A stretch of 64,000 bases of DNA from Nesterenkonia sp. Act20 (GTDB taxonomy: Bacteria; Actinomycetota; Actinomycetes; Actinomycetales; Micrococcaceae): NCBI RefSeq assembly GCF_019173455.1, contig NZ_JADPQH010000001.1, forward strand, positions 1,178,001-1,242,000, given 5' to 3'. The notes beneath the pieces were generated by a model. The model searched no databases, had not been told where the DNA came from, and worked only from the letters and a program-made list of their open reading frames with translations. A program made the translations under genes and the position numbers. This document shows positions 8,757-17,423 of this stretch, in pieces (the stretch's first letter is position 1; each line of letters starts with the position of its first letter).

Positions 8757-9929
8757 TCAGCTGACCGGCGGGAAGCCGGCGTCGGTGCGGGAGGGGTCGT
8801 GGGGCTCGGTGGGAGCATCGGCCACGGTGGTGCGTGGCTGGATCGGGTCCTGCGCCGGGGAGCCCTGGGAGCTCTGGGCCCGCTGGGCGCTCGTGGCACG
8901 TGGTGCACTCGCGGGAGTGCCGCGCGCGCTGGATTCCCCGCTCCCCGACATCTCCTCGCGCAGCCACCTGGCCACCTCGGCCGCATAGTAGGTCAGCACA
9001 TTTGTGGCACCGGCGCGGCGGATCGCGATCAGCGATTCGGTGACCACGGTGCGGCGGTTGATCCAACCGTTGGCAGCTGCGGCCTCGATCATCGCGTACT
9101 CCCCGGAGACCTGGTAGGCCGAGACCGGGACGTCGCTGATGCTCACGGCGTCGGAGAGGATGTCCAGGTAGGCGCTGGCAGGCTTGACCATCACCATGTC
9201 CGCGCCCTCGGCGAGGTCCAGCTCGACCTCGCGCAGCGCCTCGGTCCGGTTGGGGGCGTCCATCTGGTACTGCTTGCGGTCGCCGCTGAGCTGGGAGTCC
9301 ACCGCCTCTCGGAAGGGCCCATAGAACCCGGAGGCGTATTTCGCGGCATAGGCCAGGATCGGCACGTGCTGGTGTCCGGCCTCGTCGAGGGCCTGACGGA
9401 TCACCGCGACCTGGCCGTCCATCATGCCGGACGGTGCGACGACGTCGGCGCCAGAGGCTGCCTGGACCACGCCCATCTCGGCATAGAGCTCCAGGGTGGC
9501 GTCGTTGTCCACCTCGCCGTCCTCGTCGATGACCCCGCAGTGCCCATGATCGGTGAACTCATCCAGGCACAGATCGCTCATGACGACCAGGTCATCGCCG
9601 ACCCGGTCCTTCACGGCGCGGATGGAACGGTTGAGGATGCCCTCGGGGTCCAGACCCGCGCTGCCCTGGGGATCGCGGGTGGCAGGGATGCCGAAGAGCA
9701 TGATCCCGCCGAGGCCCAGATCCCGGGCCTCCTCGGCGGCGGCGAGCAGGGAGGCTTCGCTGTGCTGCACCACACCTGGCATGGAGCTGATCGGAGAGGG
9801 TTCGGTGAGTCCTTCGCGGACGAAGACCGGCAGGATCAGATCCGCAGGATGCAGCCGGGTCTCGGCCGCGAGTCGGCGCATGGCGCGGCTGCGACGCATC
9901 CGGCGGGGGCGCTGTTCGGGAAAGCTCAC
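8757..9929 (-). CDS. hemB: Delta-aminolevulinic acid dehydratase (porphobilinogen synthase)
   Basis: HemB condenses two 5-aminolevulinates into porphobilinogen. Both active-site lysines are present, K197 in [13 protein letters not shown] and K249 in MVMVKPA, matching the usual 195/247 pair. [14 protein letters not shown] carries an Asp, Cys and His pattern, so the metal site is of the type with few cysteines. The start is a GTG at 9929 after AGGAGA. At 390 residues it is about 55 longer than usual; the extra part is a Ser/Ala/Pro/Thr-rich tail after about residue 336 that looks disordered. Confidence 0.96.
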   Translation of the reverse strand: MSFPEQRPRRMRRSRAMRRLAAETRLHPADLILPVFVREGLTEPSPISSMPGVVQHSEASLLAAAEEARDLGLGGIMLFGIPATRDPQGSAGLDPEGILNRSIRAVKDRVGDDLVVMSDLCLDEFTDHGHCGVIDEDGEVDNDATLELYAEMGVVQAASGADVVAPSGMMDGQVAVIRQALDEAGHQHVPILAYAAKYASGFYGPFREAVDSQLSGDRKQYQMDAPNRTEALREVELDLAEGADMVMVKPASAYLDILSDAVSISDVPVSAYQVSGEYAMIEAAAANGWINRRTVVTESLIAIRRAGATNVLTYYAAEVARWLREEMSGSGESSARGTPASAPRATSAQRAQSSQGSPAQDPIQPRTTVADAPTEPHDPSRTDAGFPPVS

Positions 9930-10016
9930 TTGGGTCTCCTGCTCGTCAGGCGGATGGCGGACGGTGCTCTCCGGGCAGATCTGCCCGAGCGGTCTCGCCG
10001 CTGATCAGTCTAGTTC

Positions 10017-10829
10017 TCAGCGACCCAGGGCAGCGAGGACAGCGGCCGCGCTCGGCTCTCGGAGAACACCATCGGCGGGAATCCCCCGGCGGATCAGCGT
10101 CCTGGCGGTGGGTCTTCCGATGGCCAGCACGCGCACGCGTTCGGGGACTCCGAGGTCAGCAAGCGCATCCGCGGACGAGGAGCTCGTCACGAGCAGCACC
10201 ACGGCGTCCACATGGGACAGCCGATGCCGGCGCAGGTCCGCGGCCAGCTGATCGAGGTCGAGCAGCTCGCCGGGATTCGGCGGGGGCAGCAGCCGCCGCG
10301 TCGAGTCTCCGGCGGTGATCCTGCGGTCCACGACGAGACTCTCGGTCTCGTAGGCGGTGACAGAGGCCACCTCCCAGCCCAGGGCCTCCAGGCCCTCCCG
10401 CAGCGTGCTGCGGGCCTGCCCCGACTGGGGCAGCAGCAGCGTGGAGCCGGAGTCCTGCGAGGTTGCTGGCATCCCGTCGATGATGCCGGCGGCGCTCTTC
10501 TCCGCCTCAGGCATCCATGGATCGGTGATGCTGCTGAGGTCCGCGAGGACCCGAGCCGTGCCAGGTCCGACGACGCCGGCCCGCACCTGCTCAGGAAGGG
10601 TCCCGTCCCAGCCCACCTTGCGCAGCGCGCGCACGGTATTGCCGCTGGTGAGCATCAGCCAGGGAAACTCCCCGCGTCCCAGAGCGGCCAGCGCCGACCG
10701 CAGTTCAGAGGTGTCTGTGGGAAGGCGCTGTTCGGTCAGCGGCAGGAACTCCACCTGGAGCCCCGCCGCGCGCAATCCTGCTTCGAGCGGACCCGTCTGG
10801 GCGGGGTCTCGAGTCAGGGCGATGCGCAT
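10017..10829 (-). CDS. hemD: Uroporphyrinogen-III synthase
   Basis: The 270-residue protein fits the poorly conserved HemD family, which closes and inverts ring D of hydroxymethylbilane. It starts MRIALTRDPAQTGPLEAGL, typical of the first alpha/beta domain, and has a late SSSSADAL segment and the REPSAAAVLAAL end. Its place between hemC and hemB supports the call. It lies 87 bases ahead of hemB and is separated from hemC by an opposite-strand gene, so it needs its own promoter. Confidence 0.88.
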   Translation of the reverse strand: MRIALTRDPAQTGPLEAGLRAAGLQVEFLPLTEQRLPTDTSELRSALAALGRGEFPWLMLTSGNTVRALRKVGWDGTLPEQVRAGVVGPGTARVLADLSSITDPWMPEAEKSAAGIIDGMPATSQDSGSTLLLPQSGQARSTLREGLEALGWEVASVTAYETESLVVDRRITAGDSTRRLLPPPNPGELLDLDQLAADLRRHRLSHVDAVVLLVTSSSSADALADLGVPERVRVLAIGRPTARTLIRRGIPADGVLREPSAAAVLAALGR

Positions 10830-10835
10830 GCTCCC

Positions 10836-10841
10836 AGCCTA
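10836..10841 (-). promoter_or_regulatory. -10 hexamer of a leaderless promoter (hemD)
   Basis: Read leftward this is TAGGCT, 6 bases before the hemD ATG at 10829, with no Shine-Dalgarno sequence. It faces the -10 of the divergent membrane-protein gene at 10858-10863. Confidence 0.55.
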
Positions 10842-10857
10842 CCGAGTACAGGCAGTG

Positions 10858-10863
10858 CAGAAT
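10858..10863 (+). promoter_or_regulatory. -10 hexamer of a leaderless promoter (membrane protein)
   Basis: CAGAAT lies 6 bases before the ATG at 10870. The same hexamer-to-start spacing recurs at many genes in the window. Confidence 0.5.
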
Positions 10864-10869
10864 GTCTGC

Positions 10870-11355
10870 ATGAACACAGTGGGCTATCCAGAGATGGGCG
10901 TCCGCCGGTACGTCGGAGCACTCATTGTCGCTCCCCTGCTGGCGGTGGGGCTCGCCGCCCTGACCTACGTGCTCCAAGCAGGCTCGATGCCGGACCAGAT
11001 CGCAGTGCATATGGGTCCCGACGGCACCGGCTTCGGCAGCCTGACGGTCATGGTGTCGGTCTGCTTCGGGCTGGCCCTGCTGGGGTTCGTGATCGGGGCG
11101 GTGACGGCGCGGAACACGCTGCGCCGCGGTGAGTGGCACCTCTACGAGAAGTCGATCGTGGTGGTCGCTGAGGCCGCAGGCTTCGCGTTCACCGCTGCTG
11201 TGCTGGGGGTCATCCTCAGCATTGACGTGCCCTCCGGTGAGGTGCCCGGTGCCGCGGCGGTGGAGTACTCACTGCTGGCCTGGGTGGCGAGCTTCGCCGT
11301 CGCGCTGCTGGTGTACGCGCTGCTGACCCCGCGGGCGAGGCCCGTACCCGTCTGA
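10870..11355 (+). CDS. Four-helix membrane protein, DUF1648-like
   Basis: The 161-residue protein has four predicted membrane segments (about residues 15-35, 57-79, 93-113 and 128-150). After the first comes SMPDQIAVHMGPDGTG, which resembles the short motif of DUF1648 proteins, a family linked in Bacillus to SdpI-type immunity. The similarity is weak and function is unknown. It is the only rightward gene inside the otherwise leftward haem block, filling the space between hemC and hemD and ending 9 bases from the hemC stop. A leaderless start at 10870 is supported by a -10 hexamer; a later in-frame ATG exists at codon 9. Confidence 0.75.
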   Translation: MNTVGYPEMGVRRYVGALIVAPLLAVGLAALTYVLQAGSMPDQIAVHMGPDGTGFGSLTVMVSVCFGLALLGFVIGAVTARNTLRRGEWHLYEKSIVVVAEAAGFAFTAAVLGVILSIDVPSGEVPGAAAVEYSLLAWVASFAVALLVYALLTPRARPVPV

Positions 11356-11364
11356 GGGTCCGGT

Positions 11365-12384
11365 CTAGGAATCGATCACGTGCTTGAGCAGCCCGAAGTC
11401 CTCAGCGAGCAGCTGCTCCGCGACGGCGGTGCCCAGCTGGATGGCGCGCTCCACGGACACTGCACGCTCAGCGCCGGCCTCGATCGCGATCTCAGCTCCG
11501 GCACGCTGGACCTGGGTCCCGTCCGGGGCGCAGATGACCGAGTCCAGGCGCAGTGTGGCCCCGCCGTCCGGGTTGTCGTCGTAGCGCGCCAGCCCGCCGA
11601 TCGGCGCCGAGCATCCGGCGTTGAGCCGGGCGAGCATCCCGCGCTCGGCGGAGGTCTCCAGCCGGGCAGGGATGTCGTCATAGAGCGCCAGCGCGAAGCC
11701 CAGCGGCGCCACGGGCACCGCGTCCTCGGCGCGGACCTCCACCGCGAGCGCGCCCTGACCGGGTGCGGGCAGCATGACCTCGGGCGGCAGCAGCTGGGCG
11801 ATATGGTGCTCCAGCCCCAGCCGCTTGAGCCCGGCTCCAGCCAGCACGACGGCGTCCAGGTCCCCCCGCGCCGCATTGGGCGCCTGCGGCGAAGCTTCTG
11901 CCGCGGCCTCGTGCCCGCGGACCCTGGCGAGCCGGGTGCCGACATTGCCACGGATGTCCTCGATCTGAAGATCAGGCCGGGCCGCGCGCAGCTGGGCTGC
12001 TCGACGCGGTGATCCGGTGCCCACCTTCGCGCCCTGCGGAAGCTCATCCAGCGTGAGGTCATCGGCGGAGCACAGCGCGTCGCGCACCTCCGAGCGGACC
12101 GGGACCGAGGCGATGGTGAGTCCCTCGAGGTCCTTGGCCGGGAGGTCCTTGAGCGAATGCACCGCGACGTCACACCTCTTGTCGAACAGCGCCTGGCGCA
12201 GCGCGGAGGCGAAGACCCCCGTGCCCCCCATCTGCGCCAGCGGACCGGTGAGGATGTCCCCCTCGGTCTTGACGGTGATGAGCTCGTACCCCTGCTCCGC
12301 GTGACCGGCGAGCGCCTCGGCCGCCGTCGTCGTCTGGGTCAGTGCCAGCTTGCTGCCGCGGGTGCCGACTGTGAAGGTCCCCAT
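11365..12384 (-). CDS. hemC: Porphobilinogen deaminase (hydroxymethylbilane synthase)
   Basis: HemC polymerises four porphobilinogens into hydroxymethylbilane. The 339-residue protein has the N-terminal GTRGSKLALTQT block, the arginine-rich LPQGAKVGTGSPRRAAQLRA region, and the dipyrromethane-cofactor cysteine at residue 258 in LNAGCSAPIGG. The start codon abuts the hemH stop codon directly with no bases between, so translation is probably coupled to hemH. Confidence 0.97.
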   Translation of the reverse strand: MGTFTVGTRGSKLALTQTTTAAEALAGHAEQGYELITVKTEGDILTGPLAQMGGTGVFASALRQALFDKRCDVAVHSLKDLPAKDLEGLTIASVPVRSEVRDALCSADDLTLDELPQGAKVGTGSPRRAAQLRAARPDLQIEDIRGNVGTRLARVRGHEAAAEASPQAPNAARGDLDAVVLAGAGLKRLGLEHHIAQLLPPEVMLPAPGQGALAVEVRAEDAVPVAPLGFALALYDDIPARLETSAERGMLARLNAGCSAPIGGLARYDDNPDGGATLRLDSVICAPDGTQVQRAGAEIAIEAGAERAVSVERAIQLGTAVAEQLLAEDFGLLKHVIDS

Positions 12385-13683
12385 CTAGCTCCTGACGACG
12401 TCTTTGCGGAAGCGCGTGCAGTGGCAGGGTCCGCAGATGCCGGACCAGTTGCCCGGCACGACCTGCTCGCCGAATCCGACCGGCTCGCCGTTGACGCCCT
12501 GGAGGTACTCGCTGAGCACGTCCACGAGCCCGGAGACGAACTTCTCCTGGATACCGGGCGTCGCGGCGCGGTGATACGCCATGCCCAGCTCCGCGGCGGT
12601 GTCCTTGGCCTCGGTGTCGAGGTCCCAGAGCACCTCCATGTGATCAGAGACGAAGCCGATGGGCATCACGACGACACCTTCGACGCCGGCCTCTGCGTAC
12701 TCCTCGAGGGCGTCGTTGATGTCAGGTTCCAACCAGGGAGTCTTGGGGCTGCCGGAGCGCGACTGGAAGGTCAGCGAGTGCTCGAGACCTTCGGCCTCCG
12801 GCACCACGTCCATCAGGTGACGGGCCACGGCGAGGTGCTCGGCCGAGTAGACGTCGGTCCCGTACTCCTCCACGACGCGGTCCGGTCCCATGGCCTCGGC
12901 GTTGCGGCTCGGGATCGAGTGAGTGACGAAGACGATCTTGGGCTTGGCCTCGGGCTTGCCGGCCTGATCCAGCTGGGCGCGGACATCGGCGATGCCGGTG
13001 GCCAGGGCGTCCTTGAACGGGTCGATGAAGGCCTTGTCCATGAAGAACTGGCGGACCTTGACCACGCTGAGCTCCTCGCGCAGACCGGTCTCATCCAGGG
13101 TCAGCGAGAAGTCCTCGCGGTACTGCCCGCAGGAGGAGTAGCCGTTGTAGGCGGAGGTGACCAGTGCCAGGATCCGGCGGTGCCCGGCCTCGTGCATGGC
13201 CTTGAACGTCTCGGTGAAGAAGGGCGTCCAGTTGCGGTTGCCCCAGTAGATCGGCACGTTGAGCTGGCGCCGGGCGATCTCGGCCTCGAGCGCGCCCTTG
13301 AGGTCGCGGTTCTGCTGATTGATGGGGCTCACGCCGCCGTTGGCCCGATAGTGGGTGGCGACCTCCTCCAGACGCTCATCCGGAATCCCTCGGCCGCGCG
13401 TGACATTGCGCAGGAACGGCAGGACGTCATCCTGTCCCTCCGGACCGCCGAAGGAGGCCAGCAGGATGGCGTCGTAGTTGCCGGGTTCGTCGGTCGTGGA
13501 GCCTTCGGCATAGTCCACGGGCAGCGGGGCCGGGGCCTCTGCCGCCTCGGTCTTCTGCTCCGTACCCGGGGTGGGAGTCGTCCGGGAGGATTCCGCCACT
13601 GCGGACTCGGCCTCGGTCTGGGTCGGGTGATCCTCAGTCTCAGTGGGGTGGTGCGCGGATTCGGAGTTCGGGGTAGTCGTCAC
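12385..13683 (-). CDS. hemH: Coproporphyrin ferrochelatase
   Basis: This class I ferrochelatase inserts iron into coproporphyrin III in the coproporphyrin-dependent pathway (also named cpfC). Family blocks YDAILLASFGGPEG, the GGVSPINQQN loop, TSAYNGYSSCGQYRED and FVTHSIPSRN with the catalytic histidine are present. The C-terminus has CGPCHC, and one internal cysteine lies in SSCGQY. Actinobacterial ferrochelatases often bind a [2Fe-2S] cluster, so these are candidate ligands (inference). At 432 residues it carries an extra N-terminal tail of about 60 residues rich in Thr, Glu and Pro. It starts with GTG, whose bases overlap the hemQ stop (GTGA). Confidence 0.95.
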   Translation of the reverse strand: MTTTPNSESAHHPTETEDHPTQTEAESAVAESSRTTPTPGTEQKTEAAEAPAPLPVDYAEGSTTDEPGNYDAILLASFGGPEGQDDVLPFLRNVTRGRGIPDERLEEVATHYRANGGVSPINQQNRDLKGALEAEIARRQLNVPIYWGNRNWTPFFTETFKAMHEAGHRRILALVTSAYNGYSSCGQYREDFSLTLDETGLREELSVVKVRQFFMDKAFIDPFKDALATGIADVRAQLDQAGKPEAKPKIVFVTHSIPSRNAEAMGPDRVVEEYGTDVYSAEHLAVARHLMDVVPEAEGLEHSLTFQSRSGSPKTPWLEPDINDALEEYAEAGVEGVVVMPIGFVSDHMEVLWDLDTEAKDTAAELGMAYHRAATPGIQEKFVSGLVDVLSEYLQGVNGEPVGFGEQVVPGNWSGICGPCHCTRFRKDVVRS

Positions 13684-14402
13684 AGCAGGACCTCAGCGAT
13701 CTCGGAGGCGGTCTTCAGACGGCGTCCGGTGTAGAAGGGAATCTCATCGCGGACGTGATAGCGGGTCTCCGACTCGCGGAGCTTGCGCATCATGTCCACC
13801 AGGTCTGTCAGCCTGGGCGCTTCCAGGGCGAGCAGCCACTCCCAGTCGTTCAATGCGAAGGCCGAGGTGGTGTTGGCCAGCACGGAGGGGAACTCCTGTC
13901 CCAGCATGCCGTGCTCGCGGAGCATCTTCCCGCGCTTGGCGGGATCGAGCAGGTACCAGTCGTAGGAGCGGTTGAAGGGGTAGATCACCAGCCAGTCCTC
14001 CGGCGGAACCCCGAGGGCGTAGGCCGGGACGTGGCTGCGGGAGAACTCAGCGGTGCGATGCACGCCCATGGCGGAGAATGCTATGTGGGTGCGGGAGAAC
14101 ATCGCCGTGCGGCGGATGCGGCGAACCGCGGCCTGCAAGTCCTCGGCATTTGGTCCCGTGACCCAGGTCAGCACGTCGGCGTCGGCGCGCATCGCGGAGA
14201 CGTCGTAGGTCCCCCGGAACGTGACCTCCTGCTCGGCGAACACCGCTTCGAGCTCGTCGAACTCGACCTCCGTGTCAGCTCCCTGCGGCGCGGGGCCGGT
14301 GCGCGCAAAGACGGTGTAGAGCGTGAACCAGTCCTTGCCCGAGGAGTTGACCTCTTCCGGCGTTCGTTGGGCGTTGCTGCCGTAGCTCACAGATGCCTCC
14401 AT
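13680..14402 (-). CDS. hemQ: Coproheme decarboxylase (chlorite-dismutase family)
   Basis: HemQ (ChdC) converts coproheme to haem b with peroxide, the last step of the pathway. The 240-residue sequence has the family's YPFNRSYDWYLL block, whose first tyrosine is a candidate for the catalytic radical, and KMLREHGMLGQEF with the proximal histidine. The ATG at 14402 has a weak GAAGA site 8 bases upstream; an ATG at 14408 adds two residues. A 149-base gap separates it from cgoX, so hemQ-hemH-hemC may be a separate unit with overlapping junctions. Confidence 0.95.
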   Translation of the reverse strand: MEASVSYGSNAQRTPEEVNSSGKDWFTLYTVFARTGPAPQGADTEVEFDELEAVFAEQEVTFRGTYDVSAMRADADVLTWVTGPNAEDLQAAVRRIRRTAMFSRTHIAFSAMGVHRTAEFSRSHVPAYALGVPPEDWLVIYPFNRSYDWYLLDPAKRGKMLREHGMLGQEFPSVLANTTSAFALNDWEWLLALEAPRLTDLVDMMRKLRESETRYHVRDEIPFYTGRRLKTASEIAEVLL

Positions 14403-14551
14403 CAGCATTGATCTTCAGTCCGGAACCCAAGGTGGCAGGTCCCGCATCCAGCTTATCGCCCGGTCCCCGACGGTTTTCTACATGACGTCGAAAGGTGCTC
14501 GACGGCTCAGCTGGTCGGGCGCAGGGTCGACGCGGCTACGGCGGAGCCCGC

Positions 14552-16132
14552 TCAGCCTGATGCACCCAGTATCGACGCGGCGACGGCGCGGGCGTCGGGC
14601 ACCACTCGGGCCAGGCCGGTGCCGGCGAACCAGGCGCCGGTCATGTGGAGCCTCGGAGAGCGGGTGCCCGGGGTTCGCTCGGCCTGGTCGGCGGCGGACG
14701 CGGCGGGCTGCTCCGCCAACCGGGCACGCAGGGCGGCGATCCGGTCCGCGTGACCGGCTGAGGTCTGCGGCAGGGCCTTTCTCCAGCGGGTGACGCTGGC
14801 CTCAAGGATCTGCGCGGGCTCGATCGCCACTCCGAAGAGCGCGCCCACGTCCAGGGCTGCCGCCTGTAGGAGCTCCTCGTCGCTGGAATCGGCGCCGAGG
14901 CTGCGCTGGCTGCTCTGCCCGACTCTTCCGTAGGAGAGCCGCACCACGTGGTGTCCGGGTCCATGCGCCTGGGTCACCGCGGCGTCCGCCCACTCCCATT
15001 TGGAGCTGATGTGCGTCATCGCCTTGGCGCCGATCTCCGTGACATGCGGAGACACGAGCACGCCGGTGCCGCGTGGATGAGAATCAAGTTCCGGTGCGTC
15101 CAGGACCATGGAGACCAGGGCGACGCCGGGGCCAGGGGTCTGCGATTCAGGCTGGACCTCGTGCTGTGAGCCTCTTGGGTTCCGGCTACCCGCGCCCAGA
15201 CCCGTCAGGTCCAGACCGCTCAGGTCGACCATTCCTGCAGCGAGCTCCACCGCCGCCGGGGCGTCGAGGGCGAGGACGATGTGGTCATGCCGGTCGGGCC
15301 GGTCGGGCCGGTCGGCCCCGGGAGCATCGAGTGTGGCGAGATCGTGCACCGGGGAGTTCAGCCGGATGACCGCCCCGAGGCGAAGCAGCTCCTCCTCCAG
15401 CGCGGCGACCAGCCGATTGAGCCCACCATGCAGGGAGTTCACCGCAGAGCCCGCCGGGGCCTTGGACTTCACCTGCGCCACCGCACGGGCCAGGGATCCC
15501 TCGCGCAGCATCGCCTCGAACAGACCCGGGGCGGTGTTGCTCATGTCCAGGTCATCCGGCTCGGCCGAATGGACCCCGGAGACGATGGGTGTGACGAGCC
15601 GGTCGAGCACGTCCTGGCCCATGCGGTCGCGGACCACCTCGCCCAGCGTGATGCGTCCGCCGCGGGAGGCGTGCTCCTCGGCCCACCCCTCGATCGGGGC
15701 GTTGAGGTCTTCTGCGGCCCTGGCGGCGGCCTCCTCCCCGAGGATCGCCACCACATCCGGAGCCAGCGGGTCGGCTGGGATCCCCAGGATCCCGGTGGCG
15801 GGAAGCGGGGCCGCCACGTCGGGCAGCTGCAGCCAGGCGATGGCATGCTGCGGGGCCACGACCAGATCTTGCAGTCCCAGCTCTTCCAGCAGCCGCGGCA
15901 CCACAGGTGACCGCGTAGCAAAGGCTTCAGCGCCGGCGTCGTAAGCGACTCCGGACAACGTGTGCGCGCCGATGGCGCCGCCCAGCCGATCTCCGGCCTC
16001 AAAGATTTCCACCGAGCAGCCGGAGCGAGCCAGATCCCAGGCGGCGATGAGGCCGGCGATGCCTCCGCCGACCACGGCGACGCGCGGTGCGCTGGTGCGC
16101 GCGTTCAGGGGGTCATCCACGGGGTCATCCAT
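14552..16132 (-). CDS. cgoX: Coproporphyrinogen III oxidase, FAD-dependent (HemY type)
   Basis: This flavoprotein removes six electrons from coproporphyrinogen III using oxygen. The 526-residue protein begins with the FAD-binding AVVGGGIAGLIAAWDLA (near 19-35) followed by VEIFEAGDRLGG. The end has MTGAWFAGTGLARVVPDARAVA, the family's second FAD contact. It is somewhat longer than the usual 460-480. The extra residues include two variable loops, one encoded by a threefold 9-base repeat (DRPDRPDR). Placement directly downstream of hemE with 11 bases between is standard in this order. Confidence 0.94.
   Translation of the reverse strand: MDDPVDDPLNARTSAPRVAVVGGGIAGLIAAWDLARSGCSVEIFEAGDRLGGAIGAHTLSGVAYDAGAEAFATRSPVVPRLLEELGLQDLVVAPQHAIAWLQLPDVAAPLPATGILGIPADPLAPDVVAILGEEAAARAAEDLNAPIEGWAEEHASRGGRITLGEVVRDRMGQDVLDRLVTPIVSGVHSAEPDDLDMSNTAPGLFEAMLREGSLARAVAQVKSKAPAGSAVNSLHGGLNRLVAALEEELLRLGAVIRLNSPVHDLATLDAPGADRPDRPDRHDHIVLALDAPAAVELAAGMVDLSGLDLTGLGAGSRNPRGSQHEVQPESQTPGPGVALVSMVLDAPELDSHPRGTGVLVSPHVTEIGAKAMTHISSKWEWADAAVTQAHGPGHHVVRLSYGRVGQSSQRSLGADSSDEELLQAAALDVGALFGVAIEPAQILEASVTRWRKALPQTSAGHADRIAALRARLAEQPAASAADQAERTPGTRSPRLHMTGAWFAGTGLARVVPDARAVAASILGASG
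15292..15318. repeat. Threefold 9-base tandem repeat inside cgoX
   Basis: GGTCGGGCC is repeated nearly perfectly three times, in frame, encoding an Asp-Arg-Pro loop between FAD-oxidase core blocks. It keeps the frame, so copy number may vary among strains without inactivating the gene. Confidence 0.6.
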
Positions 16133-16143
16133 GCAGGCAGAAC

Positions 16144-17364
16144 TCAGTCCTCGTAGCCGATCTCATGGATCAGGCTGACCACCCGGGTGAGCACATCGGG
16201 GTCGGTCTCCGGGGGGACGCCGTGGCCGAGGTTGAGCACGTGTCCGGCGGCTCCGGATCCGGCCTCGATCACCTCGCGGACGTGGGCCTCCAGCACCGGC
16301 CAGTCAGCACGCAGCAGCGCGGGGTCGATGTTTCCCTGCAGCGGGGTCTCGGCGCCGACCCGGCGGGTGGCCTCAGCCAGGTTCAGCCGGTAGTCGACAC
16401 CGACGACGTCGGCCCCGGCCTCCTTCATCAGGTCCAGGATCTCCCCGGTGCCGGTGCCGAAGTGGATCAGCGGCGCCGTGACGCGGTGGCCCTGTGGGGT
16501 GGTCCCGCCGAGGCCCTTCACGTGGGCCAGCGCCACCGCCGAATGGGCCTGGACGTGGCGGGCGTAATCCTCGCGGCTCAGCGAGCCGGCCCAGGAGTCG
16601 AAGAGCTGGGCCGCAGAGGCACCGGCCATCAGCTGGGCGCGCATGAAGCGGCCGGAGACTTCAGCGGCCCAGGCTGCCAGCGCGTTCCAGGTCTCGGGGT
16701 CGGCATGCATCATGGCGCGGGGCCCGAGGTGGTCCCGGGAGGGTTTGCCCTCGACCATGTAGGCGGCCAGGGTGAACGGGGCTCCGGCGAAGCCGATCAG
16801 CGGGGTGGAGCCGAGCTCGGCCACGATGCGCCCGATGGCCTCCGTGATCGGGGCGAAGGCGGCGTCGTCGAGTGTAGGCAGTGCATCCACATCTGCGCGG
16901 GTCCGCACCGGGCTGCCCAGCACCGGGCCCACACCCGGCTCGATCTCCACATCGATCCCGGCCAGGCGCAGCGGGATGACGATGTCGGAGAAGAAGATGG
17001 CCGCGTCCACATCATGGCGGCGCACCGGCTGCAGGGTGATCTCGGAGGCAAGCTTGGGATCCAGGCAGCTGTCGAGCATGGTGGTGCCCTCACGCAGCGC
17101 CCGGTACTCGGGCAGCGACCGCCCGGCCTGGCGCATGAACCACACGGGACGGCGGTGCGGGCGTGTGATCTCTCCCGCAGTGTTACGCCCTCCGCGATAC
17201 TGCGTGATCAGCGCCGAATCGGCGGTCAGACCACTCACCAGCGGGTGCTCTGCCGGCAGCTCCGGGGCGGATGCCTGAGAATGCGCGGCCGCCAGCGGGA
17301 TGGCGGTGACGGTGCCGGTGGCCGGGGAGGACGCGGCCATGCCCGCGAAGGATCCAGAAGTCAT
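16144..17364 (-). CDS. hemE: Uroporphyrinogen decarboxylase
   Basis: HemE removes the four acetate carboxyls of uroporphyrinogen III to give coproporphyrinogen III. The 406-residue protein has the N-terminal PVWFMRQAGRSLPEYR signature and the second signature GFAGAPFTLAAYMVEG, plus NLGHGVPPETDPD near the end. The ATG at 17364 follows AAGGGGAGA by about 9 bases and is preferred to a GTG at 17388. Residues 1-60 are a longer leader than usual. It is the first gene of the leftward haem block. Confidence 0.97.
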   Translation of the reverse strand: MTSGSFAGMAASSPATGTVTAIPLAAAHSQASAPELPAEHPLVSGLTADSALITQYRGGRNTAGEITRPHRRPVWFMRQAGRSLPEYRALREGTTMLDSCLDPKLASEITLQPVRRHDVDAAIFFSDIVIPLRLAGIDVEIEPGVGPVLGSPVRTRADVDALPTLDDAAFAPITEAIGRIVAELGSTPLIGFAGAPFTLAAYMVEGKPSRDHLGPRAMMHADPETWNALAAWAAEVSGRFMRAQLMAGASAAQLFDSWAGSLSREDYARHVQAHSAVALAHVKGLGGTTPQGHRVTAPLIHFGTGTGEILDLMKEAGADVVGVDYRLNLAEATRRVGAETPLQGNIDPALLRADWPVLEAHVREVIEAGSGAAGHVLNLGHGVPPETDPDVLTRVVSLIHEIGYED

Positions 17365-17423
17365 ACGCCATATTCTCCCCTTTTCCACGACACACTTCGA
17401 CCCGCTGTAGAATCAATGACGTC
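17365..17423. promoter_or_regulatory. hemE/hemA divergent promoter region
   Basis: Only 59 bases separate the two divergent haem genes, so their promoters must overlap. TAGAAT at 17408-17413 is a good -10 for hemA, giving a leader of a few bases. Read leftward the same stretch gives TGATTCTA. A regulator binding here could control both arms of the pathway (inference). Confidence 0.5.
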
